A DNA stretch of 20,198 nt. Origin: Chroococcidiopsidaceae cyanobacterium CP_BM_RX_35. GTDB taxonomy: Bacteria; Cyanobacteriota; Cyanobacteriia; Cyanobacteriales; Chroococcidiopsidaceae. Both the position numbers and the translations under genes were made by a program. The notes below the pieces were generated by a model that worked only from the letters and a program-made list of their open reading frames with translations, was not told the DNA's origin and searched no databases. Position 1 is the stretch's first letter. Every line of letters begins with the position of its first letter. Of the stretch, positions 7,083 to 13,272 are shown one piece after another. The stretch lies in assembly GCA_019242465.1 (NCBI GenBank), contig JAFAVL010000112.1, positions 1 through 20,198 on the forward strand. The letters run 5' to 3'.

Positions 7083-7280
7083 TTGCCCTCGGTATTATCT
7101 CAATACATACACGGTTATGATGCTCAACCAGAACGGTTATGCTGGAGAGCAGGGTTGCTGTTAGCAATACGCGAGATTGGCATGAACCTCAATCTGCCCA
7201 GTCAAGCCCCAGCTTTGTCTATGGAGTTTTCCCTCAGCGCTAGAACATTTAACGTTCCCGTTACGCACAATTGCGTTTGA
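7083..7280 (+). CDS. Possible small protein of unknown function
   Basis: A 65-residue frame starts at TTG 7083, seven bases after a good ribosome site (GGAGGA, 7070-7075), and ends 15 bp before the start of the receiver-PAS gene. The content is protein-like, with an amphipathic middle (SQYIHGYDAQPERLCW then AGLLLAIREIGMNLNL). I do not recognise a family. It overlaps no other gene, and the tight spacing would make it the leader gene of the 7295 regulator. It might also be chance, because a TTG start is needed. Confidence 0.3.
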   Translation: MPSVLSQYIHGYDAQPERLCWRAGLLLAIREIGMNLNLPSQAPALSMEFSLSARTFNVPVTHNCV

Positions 7281-7294
7281 CATAATTTAGGAGA

Positions 7295-8068
7295 ATGAAA
7301 ATCAAAAAAATTTTGGTAGTTGAGGATGAAAGCATTGTTGCAAAGGATCTACAAACGAGGCTCAGAAAACTTGGGTACGATGTTTCTAATGTTGTCAGTT
7401 CTGGAGAAGAAGCAATTAGTAAAGCCGCAGAAATTTCTCCAGATTTAGTGTTAATGGATATTCGAATAAAAGGTAACATGGACGGGGTGGAAGCTGCTAG
7501 AGAAATCCGCGCTCGTTTCGGTTTTCCAGTTATCTATCTAACCGCCAATATTGACGATAATACATTAGCTAGAGCCAAGCAAACCGAACCTTCTAGCTAT
7601 CTCCTCAAACCTTTCAAGGAGAGAGAGCTATATATTGCTATTGAGATAGCTCTTGACAGATACATAAGAGAAAGGCAGCTAAAAGAGAACGAAAAGCTGT
7701 TAGATGCTTTACTTAAACATACAAACTATGGTGTAATTGCTAGCGATGTTGAAGAATTAATTACGTTTATGAATCCTGTCGCGGAACTACTGACAGGATG
7801 GGATCAGGCAGAGGCGGCGGGAAGAAACCTGACAGAAATTTTCAACATTGCCCACGAGGAAACTCGTATTCCAGTCGAAAGTCCCGTAACCCAAGCTTTA
7901 CGGTCAGGTCTCACAGTCGGTTTACCAGAAAAGACAGTACTTGTTACTAGAACCGGATTAGTAATACCTGTCGATGACAGTGCTGCGCCAATCAGAGATA
8001 GTTTGGGCAACATCACAGGTGCAGTTCTGGTGTTTAAAGAGATTACAGAACGCAAGCGCTTAAAGTAG
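7295..8068 (+). CDS. Response regulator with receiver and PAS domains, no output domain
   Basis: This 257-residue protein has a receiver at about residues 1-122 with Glu10/Asp11, phospho-acceptor Asp55 (LVLMDIRIKG), Thr83 and Lys105. It is followed by a helical linker (IRERQLKENEKLLDALLK) and a PAS domain at about 131-255 (GVIASDVEELITFMNPVAEL, AGRNLTEIFNI, and GAVLVFKEITERKRLK at the end). Proteins of this layout usually go on after the EITERK helix into a histidine kinase, GGDEF or other output domain. Here the frame stops directly after it at 8068. The remaining 33 bp to the next gene hold no further domain. It may be a true two-domain adaptor that couples phosphorylation to a small-molecule signal, or a hybrid kinase truncated at its 3' end. 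The receiver is a paralogue of the divergent regulator. Confidence 0.88.
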   Translation: MKIKKILVVEDESIVAKDLQTRLRKLGYDVSNVVSSGEEAISKAAEISPDLVLMDIRIKGNMDGVEAAREIRARFGFPVIYLTANIDDNTLARAKQTEPSSYLLKPFKERELYIAIEIALDRYIRERQLKENEKLLDALLKHTNYGVIASDVEELITFMNPVAELLTGWDQAEAAGRNLTEIFNIAHEETRIPVESPVTQALRSGLTVGLPEKTVLVTRTGLVIPVDDSAAPIRDSLGNITGAVLVFKEITERKRLK

Positions 8069-8101
8069 TTGTACTTAAAGAGCTATGCAGTTAAGTCATC
8101 T

Positions 8102-8980
8102 CTAGCCTTTAGGCTTTGGGAGCGGTTCATCGTCGAGTGTCTGGCGCTTAAGGATGACCATATTGTTACCCACAACTGGGCTTCTTGCTAGCAATATCCC
8201 TTGGGGATCAGTAACTTCTAGGTGGCTAAAATCTAGTTCTTTAGCCCGCTCTAGCATCCGGGCGGCTAATTTATCTTGCTGGGATTGTTTGAGACTGTAC
8301 CAATCATCACCAACTTTGATAACTAGACTGCTACCCCGGAAGTTAGCTTGAATCGACTGAATCAGCCCATTGGCATCTTGGTCAGTAATTTCAGCCACTT
8401 GATTTTGAATTGACGCAATTAGACTCTGCTCTGGCGTCAATTCCAAGGTAGGTGAGGGAGTTGGCACTGGCGGCGGTAGTACCTCAATAGGTTGTGGCTC
8501 TGCTGGTGAGGTTAGCTCTGGCGGCGGAGTGAACTCGGTAGTAGGTACTGGCGTTTCTGGTGGAACTATGGCTACCTCAGTTGGCTTCCCAGGCAGCAGG
8601 GTTGATGTTGTCCAGACAGCGATCGTGGCAATTGCCGCAATGATGGCAGTCAAACCCGTATCCGACAGTTTGGCAGATAGGTTTTGTGGTAAGAGAGAGC
8701 GAATCTTTGCTAACGCACCGCTCCACCCCAGCTGCAGCTTGTTCCAGAAACTGGGTGTTCCCCTAGCAGTAGCTGGTGGTTCTGCCTCCAGTTTCGTTAG
8801 TACCCCTTCTAAAAGCTGAATTGTTCCACGTAGAGCTTTGATACTTTGAGCACGCAAAAATGTTGGGGCTCGGTTAGCGGTTGGCTGGAGCTGAGTTTCT
8901 GGCTCTTGGCTTGTCTCCGGCTGACTCGCTCCTGGTTCGGAGGAAAGCGGTGGCTGTGAGTTGGGCTGATCCTGTGACAT
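8102..8980 (-). CDS. Membrane-anchored protein with proline-rich linker, unknown function
   Basis: The 292-residue protein has three parts. A polar cytoplasmic N-terminus rich in Q, P, S and E (1-40) is followed by an amphipathic stretch (FLRAQSIKALRGTIQLLEGV). One membrane segment at about 109-129 (GLTAIIAAIATIAVWTTSTLL) leads into a proline/threonine/glutamate linker (132-180). A C-terminal folded domain at about 182-292 follows, with LTPEQSLIASIQNQVAEITD, VIKVGDDWYSLKQSQQDKLA and LEVTDPQGILLARSP. The design is that of a single-pass protein with an extracytoplasmic domain on a flexible stalk. I recall similar hypothetical proteins in cyanobacteria but no function. I chose ATG 8980, preceded by AGGAAGA, over the adjacent upstream TTG. 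It is convergent with the receiver-PAS gene. Confidence 0.8.
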   Translation of the reverse strand: MSQDQPNSQPPLSSEPGASQPETSQEPETQLQPTANRAPTFLRAQSIKALRGTIQLLEGVLTKLEAEPPATARGTPSFWNKLQLGWSGALAKIRSLLPQNLSAKLSDTGLTAIIAAIATIAVWTTSTLLPGKPTEVAIVPPETPVPTTEFTPPPELTSPAEPQPIEVLPPPVPTPSPTLELTPEQSLIASIQNQVAEITDQDANGLIQSIQANFRGSSLVIKVGDDWYSLKQSQQDKLAARMLERAKELDFSHLEVTDPQGILLARSPVVGNNMVILKRQTLDDEPLPKPKG

Positions 8981-9119
8981 CAAATCTTCCTAAAAGGGCA
9001 GCAAATCCAACAAAACTACGATAGATTTCTACGAGGGCTGCCTCTTCAGACCTAATCTATCATTTTACGATTGCTCCCCAGCTACCGATTAGTTCGCACT
9101 CGTTTTTTTACAGAGATTT

Positions 9120-10061
9120 ATGAGCCTCAAACGTCGCCAGTTTTTAGTTTTAAGTAGCTTTGGTGTTCTTGGTTTAGCTGGTTTAGGGAAGCTCCTCCAA
9201 AAACAGAGCACCCAGCAGGCTGCTGTTAAAACGCCCCTCGACCGGGTTTCAACTTCAGCAACATTGCGGACAGCACCGTCAACCCCAATTCTGCGCTTTG
9301 TCTCTGTAGCAGATACAGGTACGGGAGACAGGGGTCAGTATGCTGTAGCTAAGGCAATAACTCGTTATCACAGTCAAAATCCCTTTGACTTAGTTATCTT
9401 GGCGGGTGACAACATTTATAACAACGGTGAAATCGAGAAAATTGATGCAGTGTTTGAGCGTCCCTATCGATCTTTACTCCAGCAGGACGTCAAGTTTCAT
9501 GCTTGTTTGGGGAATCACGACATTCGCACTGCAAACGGGGAACATCAACTTCAGTATGCCAACTTCAATATGCAAGGGCGCTACTATACATTTCGCCGCA
9601 ACCAAGTGCAATTTTTTGCCTTAGATACTAATGTAAACGCTGACTGGAAAGCTCAGCTACCTTGGTTAGAGCAAGAATTGAGTCGCAGTGATGCCCTTTG
9701 GAAAGTTGTATTTGCTCACCACCCAGTCTATACATCAGGTCTATACGGAGTGAATCAAGTCTTTATTAAAAATCTAACGCCTCTATTTCAAAAGTATCGT
9801 GTCCAGCTTTATATCAACGGTCACGATCATGATTATGAGCGTACTCACCCAATTAACGGCACAACTTACCTGATTTGTGGGGCAGGAGCGGGGACTCGTC
9901 CGGTGTTTCGCTCAGAGTGGACAGCCTATTCTGCCAGTCGGCTGAGTTTTGCGGCTTATGAAGTGTATAGCGATCACATATTACTCCGTGGCATTAACAC
10001 TGATAACCGCGTTTTTGATCAGGGCGTCATCCCTGCCAGTGCTAGGTGGAACACACCATAA
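9120..10061 (+). CDS. Exported metallophosphoesterase (purple acid phosphatase-like)
   Basis: This 313-residue protein begins with a signal or anchor sequence (MSLKRRQFLVLSSF then GVLGLAGLG). The KRRQFL pattern is like a Tat-type signal with one Arg pair but is not a full consensus. The calcineurin-like metallophosphoesterase motifs follow in order: VADTG (Asp65), AGDNIY (Asp97, Tyr100), GNHD (131-134), AHHPVYTSG (His200) and NGHDHDYERTHP (His235, His237). The GDNIY and Y-containing spacing resemble tartrate-resistant acid phosphatases, which use a Fe-M dinuclear centre to hydrolyse phosphate monoesters. The expected site of action is periplasmic or extracellular, and the likely role is scavenging phosphate from organic esters. 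No pho-box was identified upstream by eye. The start has no strong ribosome site. Confidence 0.9.
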   Translation: MSLKRRQFLVLSSFGVLGLAGLGKLLQKQSTQQAAVKTPLDRVSTSATLRTAPSTPILRFVSVADTGTGDRGQYAVAKAITRYHSQNPFDLVILAGDNIYNNGEIEKIDAVFERPYRSLLQQDVKFHACLGNHDIRTANGEHQLQYANFNMQGRYYTFRRNQVQFFALDTNVNADWKAQLPWLEQELSRSDALWKVVFAHHPVYTSGLYGVNQVFIKNLTPLFQKYRVQLYINGHDHDYERTHPINGTTYLICGAGAGTRPVFRSEWTAYSASRLSFAAYEVYSDHILLRGINTDNRVFDQGVIPASARWNTP

Positions 10062-10183
10062 TAGTAGTAGATAAGTTTAAGGAGGTGTTCAGTCTTTGCC
10101 AGTAGGAGGCAGAGCGACACATCTTTCCATATATCCTCATTCAATTCAGCTAGGGCATTTATTAAACAAAGCCTAAGACAACA

Positions 10184-11098
10184 ATGGAATGGTGGTCTTA
10201 TAAGATAATTAGATTCGGGTTGATTATTCCCTTGGGTTTAACTGTATACCTAGGATTTGTGACTGCAAGAGAGTTTAGGATAAGACACCTGCAGCAAATC
10301 ATTGAGAGTGATAGCGCGCAGGTCAACAGATCGGCAAAAATTTCAGCTATTCAAAAACTGTTAAAAGCTGGTGTTAGTCTCCGCAGTGTTGACCTCCAGG
10401 GCGACAACCTTAGTGGGGTTGACCTCAGTGGGGCGAACCTTAAGAACACTAACCTCAAAGGCACTAATCTGAAAGGAGCTAACCTTAACAGGGCTGACCT
10501 CAGCAGGGCTGATCTCAGTGGGGCTAATCTTATCGAAGCCAACCTCAGTGGGGCTAATCTTATCGAAGCCAACCTCAGTGGGACTGACCTTAAGAACACT
10601 AACCTAAAAGGCACCAATCTAAAAGGAGCTAATCTTAATGGGGTCAACTTTAGTGGAGCTGACCTCAACGGGATCAACCTCAGCATGGCTGGGCTTAGCA
10701 TGGCTAAACTTACCAAAGCTAACCTCTACAGAGCCGATCTTATCGGAGCTAATCTAAGTAGGGCTGACCTTGAGGGGACTAATCTTGTCTTGGCTGACCT
10801 TAAAGGGGCTAATCTGAGTGGGGCTGACCTTAAGGGGACTAATCTAAGTGGAACCCGCCTCAGCGAGGCTAATTTTAATCAGGCTAACCTTAGGGGGGCT
10901 GACCTTTACAAGGCTCATCTCACAGGGGCGCATTTTAATGCAGCTGTGTTTGGCTGTGATCATCAAGGTACTCCAGAAGAGGTTTGCACTAACCTTACAC
11001 ACACATTAGACCTGACCCCAGATCAAGTTAGATCTGCTCAAAATTGGCGCCAAGCAAAATATAGTAGAAAGTTGCGTAGAAAGCTGGGCTTGAAATAA
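10184..11098 (+). CDS. Membrane-anchored pentapeptide-repeat protein
   Basis: This 304-residue protein has an N-terminal hydrophobic segment at about 8-26 (IRFGLIIPLGLTVYLGFVTA) and a short linker. A long run of A(D/N)LxG-type pentapeptides covers roughly residues 68-250, forming a right-handed quadrilateral beta-helix. The tail is charged (DLTPDQVRSAQNWRQAKYSR then a lysine/arginine-rich end), as in many cyanobacterial pentapeptide proteins. The repeat region carries recent duplications at DNA level: an exact 30-bp tandem at 10514-10573 and a near-identical stretch at offset 150 bp (10437 onward and 10587 onward). The family has no uniform function; members act as scaffolds or nucleic acid mimics. 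No partner gene is linked. Antisense frames inside this gene arise from the repeat composition. Confidence 0.92.
   Translation: MEWWSYKIIRFGLIIPLGLTVYLGFVTAREFRIRHLQQIIESDSAQVNRSAKISAIQKLLKAGVSLRSVDLQGDNLSGVDLSGANLKNTNLKGTNLKGANLNRADLSRADLSGANLIEANLSGANLIEANLSGTDLKNTNLKGTNLKGANLNGVNFSGADLNGINLSMAGLSMAKLTKANLYRADLIGANLSRADLEGTNLVLADLKGANLSGADLKGTNLSGTRLSEANFNQANLRGADLYKAHLTGAHFNAAVFGCDHQGTPEEVCTNLTHTLDLTPDQVRSAQNWRQAKYSRKLRRKLGLK
10514..10573 (+). repeat. Exact 30-bp tandem duplication inside the pentapeptide gene
   Basis: The unit starting CTCAGTGGGGCTAATCTTAT and ending GAAGCCAAC occurs twice without any mismatch (10514-10543 and 10544-10573). It encodes exactly two pentapeptides (LSGANLIEAN), so the duplication adds half a beta-helix coil without breaking the frame. 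Confidence 0.9.
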
Positions 11099-11105
11099 AT
11101 CCTAA

Positions 11106-11594
11106 CTACCATCTTCCACGGTAGCCCCAGCGGTGGTGACCCCACCCATGATGCCATCCTCCAAATCCGAAGTCGAAATCAATAACAGGATAAGGATAGT
11201 TATAGATCGTAGGAGGCGCTACAACGTAAGGATAGTAGTAGATTACAGAAGGAGATGTTACGACATTAGAACCGCTCTCGTCACACTTCTGAGTAATACT
11301 TTGTTCAATTGTTTGCCCGTTATAAGAACGGTTAAAATAACCATCCTCAAAACCACGAGCAAATTCACCTCCCTCAGTCCGAGGTTTATAAGCCACCCCA
11401 TCCCGAAAGCTTTGTTCCCCTTCTCGATAGCCATCCGCGTAGGCATGTAGGCTATCAACCGAGTTTTTAGACACCTGATTGCCAGTAGCAGGATGACAGT
11501 AAATCTCCTGATCAGCCTTAGCAGCTTGGGAAAAAAGTAAAGGTATTGATACAGTGGTTAAGCTCAATAAAGCAATAGAAACTATTTTCTTCAC
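11106..11594 (-). CDS. Small exported protein with Gly-Trp-His-rich C-terminus
   Basis: The protein of 162 residues starts at GTG 11594 with a clear Sec signal peptide (MKKIVSIALLSLTTVSIPLL, then FSQAAKA before DQ). The mature part has ADGYREGEQSFRDGVAYKPR and GGEFARGFEDGYFN, two related blocks of the form (G/S)F-x-(D/R)G, which suggests an internal repeat. The rest is tyrosine/proline-rich (YYYPYVV, YNYPYPV) and ends in a cluster rich in Gly, His, Trp and Arg (GWHHGWGHHRWGYRGRW). Two cysteines (in YCHP and KCDE) could form a disulfide bond. The GTG start is chosen because GAGGAGG lies nine bases upstream; the longer TTG start would overlap that site. I do not recognise the family. The His-rich tail might bind metal, which is only inference. 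Confidence 0.75.
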   Translation of the reverse strand: MKKIVSIALLSLTTVSIPLLFSQAAKADQEIYCHPATGNQVSKNSVDSLHAYADGYREGEQSFRDGVAYKPRTEGGEFARGFEDGYFNRSYNGQTIEQSITQKCDESGSNVVTSPSVIYYYPYVVAPPTIYNYPYPVIDFDFGFGGWHHGWGHHRWGYRGRW

Positions 11595-11603
11595 GATCTT
11601 TAA

Positions 11604-11610
11604 CCTCCTC
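11604..11610 (-). promoter_or_regulatory. Strong ribosome binding site deciding a GTG start
   Basis: GAGGAGG on the minus strand lies nine bases before GTG 11592-11594. It directs translation of the exported protein from GTG, so the in-frame TTG at 11621 should not be used. Confidence 0.75.
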
Positions 11611-12027
11611 AAACTTAACAAGCATACTGCTTACTTATTAAGTTACATTTTTTAAATTTCCTATAGTATTCCTTGACTCAGGTCAGTGATTAAATTTTAA
11701 CCATTTAGCCATCAAAACTATCATAGCACTAGTATCTTTGATGCCGCTTTATAAGCTCTTGCTTCTATCTTGGAAGTTAATAAGCCTTTTGAAGGATGCG
11801 CTTTGGTTCAGTCTTGATGTAATCCCTTTGAAAGGAATTAGCCCTTTTCGCTCAGCTAAATACAAAAAGGCGGTCCTGATAATCAAACCTATAGTTATAC
11901 CATCTCCGTTTAAGCACTGTTGGTTAATAATTAACCACGAAGACTCGAAGACACAAAGAACCTATTCCTTTGAGTTTTCGTGTCTTCGTGGTTTGATATC
12001 ATCTGGACGAATGTACAGTACATAAGT
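11611..12027. other. Intergenic region with promoter area and repeat
   Basis: This stretch contains the presumed promoter of the exported protein and the inverted repeat at 11933-11993. Between them, a minus-strand frame is open over about 11755-11920 with content like FLYLAERKGLIP. It weakly recalls the tail of small PIN/DUF3368-type proteins but lacks a start and most of the family. I treat it as unassigned. Confidence 0.3.
11933..11993. repeat. Imperfect 26-bp inverted repeat, possible terminator and dispersed element
   Basis: The left arm (AACCACGAAGACTCGAAGAC then ACAAAG) and right arm (CTTTGAGTTTTCGTGTCTTC then GTGGTT) pair with four mismatches across a 9-base loop. Arms with the CCACGAAGACACGAAGACACAAAG theme are a recurring intergenic repeat in many bacterial genomes, from general knowledge. 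It lies 35 bp beyond the stop of the DUF790 gene, so it could end that operon's transcript. Confidence 0.65.
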
Positions 12028-13242
12028 TTAATCCATCACTGCTAATACAGCTTTTGGCAACAACTTATCCTTAAACCACACAATCCTAGCCGGGACATCA
12101 CTGACCTTGATTCCCGCCTTCTCTAAATTCAGTCGCTCAGAGATTGCCAGAATCAAGTTATCGCAGCCAGCACGGCGCACCTGGGAAAATTTCTTCTGCA
12201 AATATTCTGGTCGCCAGTAGCCAACAATTTCTAGTAAAAATGTGCGCCCTTCCGGATGTATCAGGCGAAAATCTGGAATCATGACACTACCAGGAATGGG
12301 AATCAAATCGACTTCTCGCTCTAGCACCCAATCCGTATTCAGTGAATCCCAACGATCAGCAAAAGATGCCTCTAGCATACTGTCATAAGGTTTGCCAGCC
12401 GGATAGTGTGACACCAAATCACAATCTGAATTTAGACTGAAGCGTCCAGTTTTCCAGGTGTTTGTAAAGGTATCGCGGGTTTGCAGAGTGGCACTAAGAC
12501 TCCATTTAGTCACATGTAATAAAGCAGGGAGGAGCTTAGCAATTGCCAGACCATAACGCGTGCTAGGACTAAACAGACTTGTCGGACCATCTATAGTAAT
12601 AGTGAAGCCATGATCGGCATCACCCTCTATATAAGCCATCAGTTGAAACAACTTGAGATAGCGAAACAAAAGCTTATACTCACCAGGAACATTGCGATGA
12701 GCGTTTAAAGTGAGTTGGCTAGCACGATAAAACACACCTTGCACTTGCGACAAATTATAGCGGTGCAGCAGCTCTTCCGGCGTGGGGGCATCAAACTGCG
12801 TCAAAATGCGATTTTCAGCTAAATCTGCATAAAGCCCCATCCGAATCTGCTCTGGCAAAACTTCTCGCTCTAGTTCATGCGAGAGCGAGAGCGCTAAAGT
12901 ACTAAGCGTCGCAGTACTATGCAAAGAACTAGGAACCGATTGAGCAGAAAGAGCAAACACCCGTTCCCGCAACAACTGAGGTTCTAGAGGACTTACAACC
13001 TCAAACTCACAACAACTGCTACGGAGAATATGAGCCAGCCCGCGTTGAGAGCGATAATCAGGGCTATCACCTTCCAACTCTTGCAACTTACGATCAAGTT
13101 CTCCCTGAGTCCCACCTTGCGCCGCCTGAAAGCAAGCAATCAATTCAATTGCCACATCCAAATTCTTCCGATCAAGCCGTAGCCGTTTCGGGACAATCGT
13201 TTCGCCATTTTGGCGGTGCATTAGGAGATCAGTAGGCAGCAT
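12028..13242 (-). CDS. DUF790 / Bax1-like nuclease, partner of the adjacent XPB helicase
   Basis: This 404-residue protein matches DUF790, the family of archaeal Bax1, a nuclease that binds XPB and cuts damaged or bubble DNA. The start MLPTDLLMHRQNGETIVPKR leads into a long helical body including LYADLAENRILTQF and QGVFYRASQLTLNAHRN. The C-terminal PD-(D/E)XK site is visible: PDFRLIHPEGR with Asp324, FLLEIVGYW with Glu338, and YLQKKFSQ with Lys350/351. It starts 30 bp after the helicase stop on the same strand, so the two are almost certainly co-transcribed and act together. The predicted job is processing of DNA during repair in the cytoplasm, with the helicase unwinding and this enzyme incising. 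No strong ribosome site was seen before the ATG. Function in cyanobacteria is inferred from the archaeal pair. Confidence 0.88.
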   Translation of the reverse strand: MLPTDLLMHRQNGETIVPKRLRLDRKNLDVAIELIACFQAAQGGTQGELDRKLQELEGDSPDYRSQRGLAHILRSSCCEFEVVSPLEPQLLRERVFALSAQSVPSSLHSTATLSTLALSLSHELEREVLPEQIRMGLYADLAENRILTQFDAPTPEELLHRYNLSQVQGVFYRASQLTLNAHRNVPGEYKLLFRYLKLFQLMAYIEGDADHGFTITIDGPTSLFSPSTRYGLAIAKLLPALLHVTKWSLSATLQTRDTFTNTWKTGRFSLNSDCDLVSHYPAGKPYDSMLEASFADRWDSLNTDWVLEREVDLIPIPGSVMIPDFRLIHPEGRTFLLEIVGYWRPEYLQKKFSQVRRAGCDNLILAISERLNLEKAGIKVSDVPARIVWFKDKLLPKAVLAVMD

Positions 13243-13272
13243 AAGGTTTAAGTTTTGTCCGCAGTAAACTCA

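Larger units (their letters stand above)
6878..7294. promoter_or_regulatory. Divergent control region between two response regulator genes
   Basis: These 417 bp separate divergent start codons and must contain both promoters. The clearest structure is a perfect 8-bp inverted repeat AGTACGAG/CTCGTACT with an AAAA loop (6996-7015), followed by a further AGAGTAC that repeats part of the arm. The start at 7295 has AGGAGA immediately before the ATG. A small candidate reading frame (7083-7280) also lies here. I see no other gene. Confidence 0.4.

Noticed and set aside
10351..10716. Long minus-strand frame inside the pentapeptide gene
   Set aside because: It is the antisense of the A(D/N)LxG repeats, which gives a periodic Leu/Arg/Pro protein. 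The plus-strand gene explains it fully.
11738..12025. 95-codon plus-strand frame in the intergenic region
   Set aside because: It includes the inverted repeat arms and shows no family. It is spurious.
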